Shown: positions 8,455-18,460, numbered from the stretch's first letter. The stretch: 64,000 nucleotides of DNA from Methylobacterium radiotolerans JCM 2831 (GCF_000019725.1 NC_010510.1:62001-126000), one strand, 5' to 3'. Notes: generated from the letters alone by a model not told the origin. Numbers and translations: made by a program.

Positions 8455-9650
8455 GCGCCGCGCTGGCCGAACCCGGGGCGTCCCGCATGGCTGTCGCGCT
8501 GACGGTCAACGGCCGCGCCGTGCGGGTCGCGGCCGAGCCGCGCAGCCATCTCGGCGACGTGCTGCGCGACGGGCTCGACCTGACCGGCACGCATCTGGGC
8601 TGCGAGCACGGTGTCTGCGGCGCCTGCACGATCCTGCTCGACGGCGAGCCCGCCCGCGCCTGCCTGACCTTCGCGGGCGCCTGTGCGGGCGCCGCGATCA
8701 CCACGATCGAGGGTCTCGATACGGACGCGATCGCGGGCGAGCTGCGGGCCGCCTTCAACCGCGAGCACGCGCTCCAGTGCGGCTACTGCACGCCCGGGAT
8801 GCTGGTGGCGGCCCGCGATCTGGTCCTCCGGCTGCCCGAGGCCGACGAGCGGCGGATCCGCGCCGGCCTGTCGGGCAATCTCTGCCGCTGCACCGGCTAT
8901 GCCGGCATCGTCCGGGCCGTGATGGCGGTCATCGCGGCGCGGCGGGCGCGCGGCATCCCCCCGGAGACCGGCGCGGCGCGCGCCCTCGGCCCGGTCGGTG
9001 CCCGGGTCGGCGGCGCGACGGTCGCGCCCCTGGATCCGCCGGCGAACCGGATCGCCCCGGCGGCACCCGCGGCGGTTGCGGACCTGTCCGACGCGTTCGT
9101 CCCGGCCCACAGCTTCACGCAGGTGCTCGACCTCGCCCACCCGCCGGAGGCCGTCTTCGCGCTGCTGGGCGACATCGCAGCGGCCGCCGCCTGCCTGCCG
9201 GGCGCCGTGCTGACGGCGCAGCCCACCCCTGACACGGTGGAGGGCGGACTGCAGGTGCGGATCGGGCCGATCGCCGCGACGTTCCGCGGCCGTGCCCGGC
9301 TCGCGCGCGACGAAGCCGCGCGGACCGGCGCGGTCCACGGGGCCGGCAGCGACGCGGGCGGCCGCTCGGCGACCGAGGGCCGGATCCGCTACCAGGTCGA
9401 GGTCGGGCCGACGCCCGGCACCGCCCGGGTCGCGCTCGACGTCGGCTACACCCTGACCGGGCCGCTGGCGCAGTTCGGCCGCCCCGGCCTCGTGCGCAAC
9501 CTCGCCGGCCGCATCGCGGCGGAGTTCTGCCGCAACCTCGATGCCCGGCTCTCGGGCGTCGCGGCGCCGGCGCCCGCCGGCCTCGACCCGCTCCGCCTGA
9601 TCCTCGGCCTCGCCCGCGCGCGGCTCGCGGCGTGGTTCGGCCGCGCCTGA
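8451..9650 (+). CDS. [2Fe-2S] subunit of molybdenum hydroxylase fused to a CoxG-like SRPBCC domain
   Basis: A 399-residue fusion. Residues about 12-175 are the usual small subunit, with the plant-type cluster CEHGVCGAC (Cys51, 56, 59, then 71) and the second cluster QCGYC/CRC (Cys110, 113, 145, 147). After a proline/alanine linker, residues about 215-380 match CoxG-like polyketide-cyclase/SRPBCC proteins (HPPEAVFALLGD; ACLPGAVLT; VRIGPIAATFRG). Ordinary small subunits have about 155-180 residues. CoxG recruits CO dehydrogenase maturation factors to the membrane in Oligotropha; tethering this hydroxylase to its maturation or to the membrane is an inference. Confidence 0.9.
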   Translation: MSAALAEPGASRMAVALTVNGRAVRVAAEPRSHLGDVLRDGLDLTGTHLGCEHGVCGACTILLDGEPARACLTFAGACAGAAITTIEGLDTDAIAGELRAAFNREHALQCGYCTPGMLVAARDLVLRLPEADERRIRAGLSGNLCRCTGYAGIVRAVMAVIAARRARGIPPETGAARALGPVGARVGGATVAPLDPPANRIAPAAPAAVADLSDAFVPAHSFTQVLDLAHPPEAVFALLGDIAAAAACLPGAVLTAQPTPDTVEGGLQVRIGPIAATFRGRARLARDEAARTGAVHGAGSDAGGRSATEGRIRYQVEVGPTPGTARVALDVGYTLTGPLAQFGRPGLVRNLAGRIAAEFCRNLDARLSGVAAPAPAGLDPLRLILGLARARLAAWFGRA

Positions 9651-9684
9651 TCCCCTCCCGCCTCAATCCACCGGAGACACGCGA

Positions 9685-10833
9685 ATGCTTGGCAGGTTCA
9701 CCCTCACCACCGCGATCCTGCTGGCGCTGACGGCGACGGGCGCCCGGGCGGATGCGATCCGCATCGGCGTCAACGAGCCCCTGACCGGGCCGTTCGCGGC
9801 GTCCGGCACCTACGTGGTGAACGGCGCCAAGATCGCCGCCGACGAGATCAACGCCAAGGGCGGCGTTCTCGGCAAGAAACTGGAACTCGTGATCGAGGAC
9901 AACAAGAGCAACCCGACCGAGGCCGCCGCGGTCGCCGAGAAGCTGATCACCAGCGACAAGACCCCGGTGATGATGGGCGCCTGGGGCTCCAGCCTGACGC
10001 TCGCCGTGATGCCGAAGCTCTCGGATTACGAGACGCCGATGCTGGTCGAGACCTCCTCGTCCGGCAAGATCACGACCTCCGGCAATCCCTACGTGTTCCG
10101 GATCTCGCCGCCCTCGTCGCTCGAGGCCGAGACCTTCGCGCCGATGGTTGCGCGCCTGGGGCTGAAGAAGGTCGACTTCCTGGTCCTCAACAACGATTTC
10201 GGCCGCGGCGCCGCGACCGACTTCGGCAAGATGCTGAAGGACAAGGGCGTCGCGGTCGGCCTCGTCGAGACCATGGACCAGGGCGCGCAGGACATGAGCG
10301 CCCAGCTCGCCAAACTGAAGGCGTCGGATTCCGACACGATCATGATCACGAGCTCCGTCGATCAACTCGTGCTGCTGTTCAAGCAGATGGCGGCGCTCGG
10401 CCTGAAGAAGCGGGTGATCACCACCGGCGGCTCCCAGAACCCGGACCAGATCATCGCCCAGGCCGGCGCGGCGGCCGACGGCACGATGCACCTCACGACC
10501 TTCCTGCCCTGGTCGCCCGACAAGACGCCGGACCCGAAGGCCACAGAGGCCTTCATCGGCGCCTGGAAGAAGCGCGGCTTCGACTTCGCGGGCGTCACCG
10601 AGAGCTTCCGCGGCTACGACGGCATCCGCGCGATCGCCCACGCCATCGAGAAGGCGGGCTCGGCCGATCCGGCCGCGATCACCAAGGCCTTCTGGTCGGT
10701 CGACTTCGTCGGGCTCAACGGCCCGATCCGCTTCGCCAAGGCCGGCCCCGCCGGGAAGGAGAGCGGCCAGAGCAAGCCCGACGTCTACCTCATCGAGATC
10801 AAGGACGGGAAAGTGATCGTGCCGGCGCTGTGA
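9685..10833 (+). CDS. ABC transporter substrate-binding protein, LIV (HAAT) type, cluster 1
   Basis: A 382-residue periplasmic binding protein with a Sec signal peptide (LTTAILLALTATGARA, cleavage before DAIRIG) and the type I fold opening typical of the family (IRIGVNEPLTGPFAASGTY). It precedes two permeases and two ATPases and so captures the solute for them. Leucine-type binding proteins have spread to amides, urea, aromatic acids and purines. Given the hydroxylase upstream, the solute is more likely the hydroxylase substrate than a branched-chain amino acid; this is inferred from context. Confidence 0.9.
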   Translation: MLGRFTLTTAILLALTATGARADAIRIGVNEPLTGPFAASGTYVVNGAKIAADEINAKGGVLGKKLELVIEDNKSNPTEAAAVAEKLITSDKTPVMMGAWGSSLTLAVMPKLSDYETPMLVETSSSGKITTSGNPYVFRISPPSSLEAETFAPMVARLGLKKVDFLVLNNDFGRGAATDFGKMLKDKGVAVGLVETMDQGAQDMSAQLAKLKASDSDTIMITSSVDQLVLLFKQMAALGLKKRVITTGGSQNPDQIIAQAGAAADGTMHLTTFLPWSPDKTPDPKATEAFIGAWKKRGFDFAGVTESFRGYDGIRAIAHAIEKAGSADPAAITKAFWSVDFVGLNGPIRFAKAGPAGKESGQSKPDVYLIEIKDGKVIVPAL

Positions 10834-10840
10834 GCGCCCC

Positions 10841-10864
10841 GGACCGGCGGCCTGACGCCGGTCC
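10841..10864 (+). terminator. Strong stem-loop between binding-protein and permease genes
   Basis: Arms GGACCGGCG and CGCCGGTCC form a perfect 9-bp stem with a 6-base loop, eight bases after the binding-protein stop. There is no U-run, so it is more likely an mRNA-stabilising or attenuating structure than a full terminator. Such elements commonly raise binding-protein levels above those of the membrane components. Confidence 0.5.
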
Positions 10865-10915
10865 CTTCGCCCGTCCACCGGCCTCCGGGCCGGGGCGCAT
10901 CCTCGGAGGCGGCCC

Positions 10916-11788
10916 GTGAACGAACTGATTCAGCACCTCGTCAACGCGCTCATCCTCGGCGGCACCTACGCGCTGCTGGGGATCGGCCTGACGCTGATCT
11001 TCGGGATCATGAACGTGGTGAACTTCACCCACGGCGCGCTCTACACGGTCGGCGCCTACGTCATGTATCTCGCGGTCGCCGCCCTGGGGCTGAACTTCTT
11101 CCTGGCGCTGCCGGTGGCGATCCTCGGCGGCCTGCTGCTCGGGGCCGCGATCGAGCTGCTGCTGCTGCGCCCGTTCCGGGGCTCGGACATCGACACCACC
11201 ATGCTGGTGATGATCGGCGCCGGCATCGTCCTGCAATCCGGCACGCTCTGGACCTTCGGCGGCGTCGCCAAGGCGATCCCGTCGCCCTTCCCGGAGGCGC
11301 CGCTCCAGGTCGGCCCGGTCTCGGTGTCGTGGCTGCGGCTGTTCGTGCTCGGCGCGGCGCTGACCCTGATCGCCCTGACCTACGCGCTGATCAACCGGAC
11401 CAAGCTCGGTCTCGCCATGCGCGCGGCCTTCCAGGATTCCGACACGGCGGCGCTGATGGGCGTCGACGTCCGCCGGATCTACACCGCGACCTTCGCCCTC
11501 GGCTCGTCGCTGGCGGCGGCGGCGGGCGCCCTCCTCGGTCCCGTCTACGTGGTGTTCCCGCAGATGGGCGGCCTCGCCGAGCTCAAGGCCTTCGCCATCG
11601 TCATCCTGGGCGGGCTCGGCAACGTCACCGGCGCGGCGATCGGCGGCTTCATCCTGGCGCTCGCCGAGGAGCTGGGCGCCGGGTACGTCTCCTCCGGCTA
11701 CCGGGACGCGATGGGGTTCCTGATCATCATCGCGGTCCTGCTCTACAGGCCCACCGGGCTGTTCGCGAAGGCGGAGCGCATCGGATGA
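10916..11788 (+). CDS. LIV-type ABC transporter permease (LivH-like), cluster 1
   Basis: A 290-residue integral membrane permease with about eight hydrophobic segments. The N-terminal GGTYALLGIGLTLIFGIMN and NFTHGALYTVGAY are hallmark LivH sequences, and a conserved ILGGLGNVTGA loop lies near the C-terminus. The start is GTG at 10916. The end overlaps the LivM-like start as ATGA. It forms the membrane channel with the LivM-like subunit. Confidence 0.9.
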   Translation: MNELIQHLVNALILGGTYALLGIGLTLIFGIMNVVNFTHGALYTVGAYVMYLAVAALGLNFFLALPVAILGGLLLGAAIELLLLRPFRGSDIDTTMLVMIGAGIVLQSGTLWTFGGVAKAIPSPFPEAPLQVGPVSVSWLRLFVLGAALTLIALTYALINRTKLGLAMRAAFQDSDTAALMGVDVRRIYTATFALGSSLAAAAGALLGPVYVVFPQMGGLAELKAFAIVILGGLGNVTGAAIGGFILALAEELGAGYVSSGYRDAMGFLIIIAVLLYRPTGLFAKAERIG

Positions 11789-12819
11789 ACCGGCTCCTCC
11801 CCCTCGCCCTGCTCGCCGGCCTCGTGGCCCTGCCCCTGGGGCTCGGCGCCAGCCCCTACCTCCTCAACGCGCTGGTCGTGACCGGCATCCTGACGATCGG
11901 CGCCATGAGCCTGAACCTGCTCCTGGGCTTCACCGGGCAGCTCAGCCTCGGCCACATCGCGTTCTTCGGGATCGGCGCCTATGTCAGCGCGCTGACGAGC
12001 CTCGGCTTCGACGTGGATCTGGGCTTCGGGATCCGCGTGGTCCACGAGCCCTGGCCGGCGGTCGTCGGCCTCCTGCTGGCGACGGCGGCGGCGGGCGCTT
12101 GCGGCTACCTGATCGGGCGGCTCTCCTTCCGGGTGCGGGGCGCCTACTTCGTGATCGTGACGATCTCGTTCGCCGAGGTCGTGCGACTCGTGGCGCTCAA
12201 CTGGGTGGAGCTGACCCAGGGGCCGCTGGCGCTGACCAACATCCCGGCCATCACCCTCGGCCTGCCGGGCCTCGGGATGTGGACCCTCAAGACCAAGCTC
12301 CAGAACTACTACCTCGTTCTGGCCGTGGGGACGCTCTGCTACGCCGTGATCGCCCGCCTGGTCGGCGGGCGCTTCGGCCGGGCGATGCGGGGCCTCAAGG
12401 AGAACGAGCCGCTGGCGCTGTCGGTCGGCATCAACGCCACCCGCACGCTGACGGTGGCGGCCGTCATCTCGGCCGCGATGGCCGGCGCGGCGGGCAGCCT
12501 CTACGCCCATTACCTGCGGATCATCGATCCCGACGTGTTCCTGTTCGCCACCACGGTCAGCATGGTCATCATGGTGGTGGCGGGCGGCAAGGGTACCCTG
12601 ATGGGCCCGGTCGTCGGCGGCCTGATCTTCGGCCTGCTGCCGGTGGCGCTCCGCCCGGTCATGGCGCCGGAGGCGCAGTGGATCGTCTACGGCCTCGTGC
12701 TGATCGTGATCCTGTTCGTGATGCCGCGGGGCATCGTCCCGGGCCTGGCGGCGCTGCTCGGCCGCCGGCCGGCCCCGGCCGCCCCCGTCCTCGAGGCCAA
12801 TCCGGCGGTGCAGCGATGA
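11785..12819 (+). CDS. LIV-type ABC transporter permease (LivM-like), cluster 1
   Basis: A 344-residue second permease. Typical motifs are LNLLLGFTGQLSLGHIAFFGIGAY near the N-terminus (split here across two helices), RGAYFVIVTISFAEV, and the EAA-like loop FGRAMRGLKENEPLALSVGIN that contacts the ATPases. A GGKGTLMGPVVGG loop precedes the last helices. ATG 11785 overlaps the upstream stop; the end overlaps the LivG-like start by four bases. Confidence 0.9.
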   Translation: MNRLLPLALLAGLVALPLGLGASPYLLNALVVTGILTIGAMSLNLLLGFTGQLSLGHIAFFGIGAYVSALTSLGFDVDLGFGIRVVHEPWPAVVGLLLATAAAGACGYLIGRLSFRVRGAYFVIVTISFAEVVRLVALNWVELTQGPLALTNIPAITLGLPGLGMWTLKTKLQNYYLVLAVGTLCYAVIARLVGGRFGRAMRGLKENEPLALSVGINATRTLTVAAVISAAMAGAAGSLYAHYLRIIDPDVFLFATTVSMVIMVVAGGKGTLMGPVVGGLIFGLLPVALRPVMAPEAQWIVYGLVLIVILFVMPRGIVPGLAALLGRRPAPAAPVLEANPAVQR

Positions 12820-13626
12820 GCGCGATCCTCTCCGTCGAGCATGTCGGCGTCCGCTTCGGCGGCCTCGTCGCCATCGCGGACCTGCATTTCGACGTCCGGG
12901 CCGGCGAGATCGTCAGCCTGATCGGCCCGAACGGGGCCGGCAAGACGACGGCCTTCAACGTGATGACCGGCTTCCTCAAGCCCAGCCAGGGCGATGTCCG
13001 CTTCCGCGGCACGTCCCTGAAGGGCCTGCCGCCGCACGCGATCACGCGGCTCGGCCTCGCCCGCACCTTCCAGCGCACCAGCGTCTTCCCGGACGACACG
13101 GTGTTCGAGAACGTGATGATCGGCCTGCACCAGATGGGCGCCGCGGCGGGCCGCGCGCCGGTGCTCGACGCGCTCCTCGGCCGCGCGGGGGCCGGCGAGC
13201 GGCAGCTGCGCGCCCGCGCCGCGGCGCTCCTCGACTGGGTCGGGCTCGCCTGCCGGGCGCAGGAGAAGGCCGGCGCCCTGGCCTACGGGGAGCAGCGCCT
13301 CGTCGGCGTGGCGCTGGCGCTCGCCACTGAGCCCGCCATGCTGCTCCTCGACGAGCCGGTCTCGGGGATGAACGCCTCCGAGACGCGGGTCTTCGTGCGG
13401 CTGATCCGGCAGATCCGGGAGCGCGGCGTCACCATCCTGCTCGTCGAGCACGACATGCCGATGGTGATGGAGGTCTCCGACCGCATCGTCGTCCTCAATT
13501 ACGGCCGCCTGATCGCCGAGGGGCCGCCGGACCGGATCCGCAGCGACCCGGCGGTGATCGAGGCCTATCTCGGCCAGGGCAGCGCCGCCCGGCAGGCCGC
13601 CGCCGCTGCCGCGCAGGAGGCGGTCC

Positions 13627-13634
<8 letters not shown>
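12816..13634 (+). CDS. LIV-type ABC transporter ATPase (LivG-like), cluster 1
   Basis: A 272-residue ATPase with Walker A GPNGAGKT, a divergent signature ALAYGEQR (LivG proteins usually lack the canonical LSGGQ), Walker B MLLLDEPVSGM and the H-loop LLVEHDMPMVM. The C-terminal LivG extension (YLGQG) is present, followed by an alanine-rich tail of about 20 residues. It overlaps the next ATPase gene by eight bases, so both are made together. Confidence 0.92.
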
Positions 13635-14323
<689 letters not shown>

Positions 14324-14331
<8 letters not shown>

Positions 14332-14770
14332 GGCGGTACCGCCGGGGTGGATCCGCCTCGGCCCGACCGACCTTCTCGGCGAGCGGGACCTGCTCCCCGT
14401 CACCGCGGGCGGACGCCAGCTGCTCCTCGTGCGGGCCGGCGCGCGGATCGTGGCCGCCGAGCGCGCCTGCCCGCACGAGGGGGCCGACCTGGCCCTCGGC
14501 CGCTGCGTCGCGGGCCGGCTGCTCTGCCCCCGCCACCAGGCCTCGTTCGACCTCCGGGACGGCGCCGTCTCGCCGGGCTGGTCCTTCCGTGCCCTGCGCC
14601 TGTTCGCGATCGAGGCGGCCCCGGACGGGCTCTGGCTCAGGACCGGATCGGACCTTCTCGCGCCCAACACGGCGCGGTCGGGCTGCACCCGCCGGGCGGG
14701 CACGGGAGACCGGTCGGAAGCGGGACCGGACGGTAGAGCGACCGCGAGCGGCCGACAGATCGGGATCTAG
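14324..14770 (+). CDS. Rieske [2Fe-2S] ferredoxin-like protein
   Basis: A 148-residue protein, the first 105 residues of which form a Rieske domain. The cluster ligands are the CPH of ACPHEGADLA and the CPRH of LLCPRHQASFDL. The start is GTG 14324, inside the last codons of the LivF-like gene. The last 35 or so residues are basic and low in complexity and may be non-conserved. Bacterial Rieske ferredoxins usually feed a ring-hydroxylating oxygenase or nitrite reductase, but neither is present here, so the partner is unknown. It could instead serve the nearby hydroxylase. Confidence 0.8.
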
Positions 14771-15367
14771 GGCCGCGCGGTCGGGATCGCGGCGCTCACC
14801 GCGCGTCTCGCGCGGACGATCGTGCCGCACCCGCTCCTGCTCGGGCGGGGGCGCATCGCGAGGACGGTCGCGGGGGCGTCCTCCCGCTGGGGACGCGGGC
14901 TGATCGCCCGTCCGAAGGTGTCGGCCCAGGCCAGCCTCGTCACGTTGTCCGGGCTCGGAGTCGTCGGGGCTTCCTGGCGGGCCGCTCGGCGGCGCTTGCG
15001 GGCCGCGGCGCCGATCCACCGCTTGATCAGGGGACCCCTCGCGGCGAATGTCGGATCCGACGCGGTCCAGCCGACGCTTCGTCTATGACGGCGATGAGCC
15101 ATGGAATCCCCTCAAACCGACTTCGGAGGGCCGCTCGCGCGCGGTCCGTCGGACAGCATCGCACCGCCGCGTGGGTCGCGCAGGATCGCGGGCGCGCGCC
15201 CAGCATCCGATCCCGTCCGCGTGGCCTTCTGCTGCATCCCCGGGCGCGTGCGATTGAATGTCCCGAACATCAGCTTAGCCGATCGGGATAGCTTCGTGGA
15301 CCAGTCCACATGGACTGGTCTATGACCCGTGACGGCGCCTGCGCGGTTGCTCTAAACAGGATCCGGC
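14771..15367. other. Gene-free stretch upstream of the two-component genes
   Basis: Several open frames of 65-110 codons run through this 597-bp region on both strands. They are arginine- and alanine-rich, overlap one another and resemble no family I know, so I do not call them genes. The last 100 bases become less GC-rich and contain a strong inverted repeat (15299-15320), suggesting a promoter for the response regulator gene. Confidence 0.4.
15299..15320. promoter_or_regulatory. 22-bp inverted repeat upstream of response regulator
   Basis: Perfect 10-bp arms GACCAGTCCA and TGGACTGGTC are separated by CA. The repeat ends 47 bases before the response regulator ATG. No T-run follows, so an operator is more likely than a terminator. 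It could bind the LuxR-type regulator itself (autoregulation) or another dimeric factor. Confidence 0.5.
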
Positions 15368-15964
15368 ATGGCGCAGGAAGCAATCCTCATCATCGATGAC
15401 CACGCGCTGTTCCGATCCGGCATCGTCTCGATGCTGTCGACGGCGTTCGACGAGATTCCGGTTCTCGACAGTGCATCGCTGCACGAGGCGCTCGCCATCG
15501 TCGCCGTCGTCCCGACGATTGTCCTCCTCGACATCCAGTTGCCGGGCATCAGCGGCCTCGAGGGGATGGGCCTGCTCCAGCAACGCTGGCCGGCCGCCCG
15601 GATCGTCGTGGTGTCCGGCCTGGATCTGCCCGACACCGTCAGCACGGCCCTGGCGCATGGCGCCTGCGCGTTCCTGTCCAAGGCCGACCGTCCCGACCGG
15701 ATGATGACGGTCCTGCGCGAGATGCTCGCGCGGTCGTCCGCGGCCCCGCGCGCGGGCGCCGCCCTCTGCCCGACGCTCACGCCGCGCCAGGCCGAGGTGC
15801 TGACCCTGGTCGGGCGCGGCTTGTCCAACAAGATGATCGGACGCAGTCTCGGCCTGTCGGAACACACGGTCCGGGGCCACGTGCAGGGGCTGCTGTCGGT
15901 GCTGGGGGTGACGCGGCGCGCGGAGGCTGTCTTCAAGGCTCAGCAACTCGGCCTGATCCGATGA
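15368..15964 (+). CDS. LuxR/FixJ-type response regulator
   Basis: A 198-residue regulator. The receiver domain (about 1-120) shows the acidic pair in IIDDH, the phosphoacceptor aspartate in VLLDIQLPG and the lysine in FLSKAD. A GerE-type helix-turn-helix follows (about 135-195; LTPRQAEVLTLVGRGLSNKMIGRSLGLS is split over its helices). Its stop overlaps the start of a hybrid kinase gene, so the two probably form one signalling pair. The signal and target genes are unknown. Confidence 0.92.
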   Translation: MAQEAILIIDDHALFRSGIVSMLSTAFDEIPVLDSASLHEALAIVAVVPTIVLLDIQLPGISGLEGMGLLQQRWPAARIVVVSGLDLPDTVSTALAHGACAFLSKADRPDRMMTVLREMLARSSAAPRAGAALCPTLTPRQAEVLTLVGRGLSNKMIGRSLGLSEHTVRGHVQGLLSVLGVTRRAEAVFKAQQLGLIR

Positions 15965-17826
15965 GCCCGTCGCAGGAGGACCGGATCGCGGCCGAGCAGC
16001 TGCGCCTCGTTCTCGACGGCGTCACGCAGTCGGTCGCCGTCGGTTTCCTCGTCTCGACGCTCATGCTCGCCGTGCTGTGGGAGCTGGTGCCCCACGCCGT
16101 CCTGCTCGGCTGGTACGGCGCGTTCCTCGTCGAGCGGTTCGGGGCGGCCGCCTACGCGCGCCGCGTGCGCGAGGCGGTCGGCGAGCCCGATTGCGCCCGC
16201 CGGGTGGAGCGCGTCGTCTTCGCGAGCAAGATCGTCGAGGGCGCGATCCTCGGGTCCCTGATCTGGATCGCGCTCCCGCTGCAGATCCCGGCGGTGAGCA
16301 TCCTGACCATGTCGCTGCTGGGCGCGACCTGCAGCAACGGCGTCTCGCTCCTGGCGCCGCGGCGGCACCTCTATCTCGCCCTCGTCGTCCCCGTCGCCGT
16401 CCTGGCCGCCGGAACCCTCTGGTCGCTCGGCGGCGCGCCCTACAGGGCCCTGGCGGTCTGCTCGATCCTCTTCGTGGTCGGGCAGTACGGTCAGGTCGTG
16501 CTCGCCAGCCGCCGCGTGCGGGAATCCATCGAGCTCCGCTTCGAGAACGCGGCCCTCGTCGAGCAGCTGCGCGCGGAGAGCGCCGCGGCGCACCGGGCCC
16601 GCCGCGACGCCGAGCACGCCAACACCGCCAAGTCCCAATTCCTGGCGGCGGCCAGCCACGATCTGCGCCAGCCGGTCCACGCCCAGGGCCTGTTCCTCCA
16701 GGCGCTGAGCCAGACGGATCTCGCCGCGCCGCAGCGGCGAATCCTCCAGAACGCCCAGACCGCGAACGTCGCGTCGACGGACATGCTCAACACGCTGCTG
16801 GACTTCTCGCGCCTGGAAGCCGGGGTCATCACGCCGCGGCGCCGCGCCTTCGAGCTCCAGCCGCTCCTCGACAAGATCGAGAACGATCTGGCGCATCTGG
16901 CCGACGCCAAGCGCCTGATCTATCGAACCCCCCAGACCGATCTGGCGATCGTCTCGGACGCGGCCCTGCTGGAGCTGGTCCTGCGCAATCTCGTCCTCAA
17001 CGCCATCCGGTACACCGAGCGCGGCGGCGTCCTCATCGGCTGCCGCCGCCGGGGCGCGGGCGTGTCGATCGAAGTCTACGACACCGGGATCGGCATCCCC
17101 GTCGACCAGCGCGAGGACATCTTCCGGGAGTTCTACCAGCTCGGCAATCCCGAGCGCGATCGGCACAAGGGCCTGGGGCTCGGGCTCGCGATCGCGCGCG
17201 GGATCGCCGCCTCGCTCGATCATCCGCTCTCCCTCTCGTCGGAGGTCGGGAGCGGCAGCGTCTTCCGCATCCTCGTGCCCAGGAGTCTCGACGCCGTGCC
17301 CAACAACGTGCTCGACACCGTGCACGGCGCCGACCTCGACGCCGCGGGCGAGGCGGATATCTCGGAGAGCGGCGGATTGGCCGGCGCCCGCATCCTGATC
17401 GTCGACGACGACGCCATCGTCCGCGACGCGATGGTGGCTCTCCTCTCGGGCTGGGGGTGCCTGTGCTGGGCCTTCGAGGACCCGACCGAAGTCACCCGAC
17501 TGCCCTGGCAGGGGCCGCCGCCGGATGCGCTGATCTGCGACTATCGCCTGAGACGGGACCAGACCGGCGCGGAAGCCATCGCGACGCTGCGGCAGCATTG
17601 GGGGCGGCCGGTCCCGGCGATCCTCATCACCGGCGACACCGCGCCCGTCCGCATGCGGGAGGCCTCGGAGAGCGGGATCCCGCTGATCCACAAGCCGGTC
17701 CGACCGGACCTTCTCCAGACCGCGCTCGCCGCGCTGATCCCGCCGGGCCGGCCGCCCGTCGGGCCCGTGAGCGCGGAGGCTCGGCGCGGACCGGAGAACA
17801 CGGGTCTCGTCCGCGCGGCGGGATAG
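15961..17826 (+). CDS. Membrane-bound hybrid histidine kinase with C-terminal receiver
   Basis: A 621-residue sensor kinase. Residues about 15-195 hold roughly six hydrophobic segments and no obvious periplasmic ligand domain. A coiled coil leads to the H-box ASHDLRQPVHAQG with His233, then the N-box (LVLNAIRYTERGG), G1 (VYDTGIGIP) and G2 (KGLGLGLAI). A receiver domain (about 475-600) carries the acidic cluster IVDDD and phosphoacceptor Asp527 in ICDYRLRR. The H-box variant with LRQPVHA is frequent in hybrid kinases coupled to LuxR-type regulators, as here. The integral-membrane sensor suggests a membrane or hydrophobic signal. Confidence 0.9.
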   Translation: MSPSQEDRIAAEQLRLVLDGVTQSVAVGFLVSTLMLAVLWELVPHAVLLGWYGAFLVERFGAAAYARRVREAVGEPDCARRVERVVFASKIVEGAILGSLIWIALPLQIPAVSILTMSLLGATCSNGVSLLAPRRHLYLALVVPVAVLAAGTLWSLGGAPYRALAVCSILFVVGQYGQVVLASRRVRESIELRFENAALVEQLRAESAAAHRARRDAEHANTAKSQFLAAASHDLRQPVHAQGLFLQALSQTDLAAPQRRILQNAQTANVASTDMLNTLLDFSRLEAGVITPRRRAFELQPLLDKIENDLAHLADAKRLIYRTPQTDLAIVSDAALLELVLRNLVLNAIRYTERGGVLIGCRRRGAGVSIEVYDTGIGIPVDQREDIFREFYQLGNPERDRHKGLGLGLAIARGIAASLDHPLSLSSEVGSGSVFRILVPRSLDAVPNNVLDTVHGADLDAAGEADISESGGLAGARILIVDDDAIVRDAMVALLSGWGCLCWAFEDPTEVTRLPWQGPPPDALICDYRLRRDQTGAEAIATLRQHWGRPVPAILITGDTAPVRMREASESGIPLIHKPVRPDLLQTALAALIPPGRPPVGPVSAEARRGPENTGLVRAAG

Positions 17827-17978
17827 TCGGCGCCTCCCAAGCTCCGCGGGCCGCCGAACGCCCGCCGCGCCATCGTCGCGGCCCACCCGGCGCGGCCGGC
17901 GGCGGGTTGGGCCGGATCGGCGTGCACGGGATCGGTGACGCGACGGCGCTGCGCGGCCGCGTCGCCGAACGCAGAGCG

Positions 17979-18422
17979 TCAGCGGGACGGCTCGGCGGCC
18001 GCGTCGGTCCAGCTCGGAAGCGGGAAGGTCCGATCGTAGGCCAGATTGAACACGAAGGCGTAGGCCACGTAGAAGGCCGCGATCGCGAGATCCATGAAGA
18101 AGGCCTCGACCAGGCCGATGCCGAGGTACCACGCGATCGGCGGCAGCAGGATCATGAGCAGACCCGCCTCGAACAGCACGGCGTGGAAGACCCGCAGGAC
18201 GAGGCTCTTGCGCGTGTGCCCGGCGAGCCGCTGCATCGCCCGGTCGAAGCCGAGATTGTAGACGTAGTTCCAGCTCGTCGCGACGAGGGCGCTGCCGACG
18301 CCGATCACGCCCATGTCGGCGGCGTGCAGGCCGAAGGCCGCGGTCCCGAGCGGGACGATGAGCAGGAGGCCGATCACCTCGAACAGGATGGCGTGGCGGA
18401 TACGGTCGCGGGTGCTGCGCAT
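17979..18422 (-). CDS. PACE-family multidrug/chlorhexidine efflux protein
   Basis: A 147-residue protein with four hydrophobic helices arranged as two bacterial transmembrane pair (BTP) repeats: RDRIRHAILFEVIGLL in the first and SLVLRVFHAVLFEAGLL in the second, with the SWNYVYNLGFD and AFVFNLAYDR motifs ending each repeat. Characterised relatives such as AceI export chlorhexidine or short diamines by proton exchange. Divergence from a LysR gene mirrors the aceI/aceR arrangement. Native substrate is unknown. Confidence 0.9.
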   Translation of the reverse strand: MRSTRDRIRHAILFEVIGLLLIVPLGTAAFGLHAADMGVIGVGSALVATSWNYVYNLGFDRAMQRLAGHTRKSLVLRVFHAVLFEAGLLMILLPPIAWYLGIGLVEAFFMDLAIAAFYVAYAFVFNLAYDRTFPLPSWTDAAAEPSR

Positions 18423-18460
18423 GGTCTCGCTCTGCGGAGGCGGTTTGGTCGGCCGCTCTC

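Noticed and set aside
5231..9650. True aerobic CO dehydrogenase (cox) operon
   Set aside because: Neither large subunit has the AYRCSFR active-site loop of form I CO dehydrogenase, and the coxDEF maturation genes are absent. They are better called CoxLMS-like hydroxylases of unknown substrate.
10841..10864. Intrinsic transcription terminator ending the operon after the binding-protein gene
   Set aside because: The stem is strong but has no U-tract, and four transporter genes continue in the same direction directly after it.
14822..15088. Small gene of 88 codons after the Rieske gene
   Set aside because: No ribosome-binding site, no recognisable motif, Arg/Ala-rich composition, and competing frames over the same bases.
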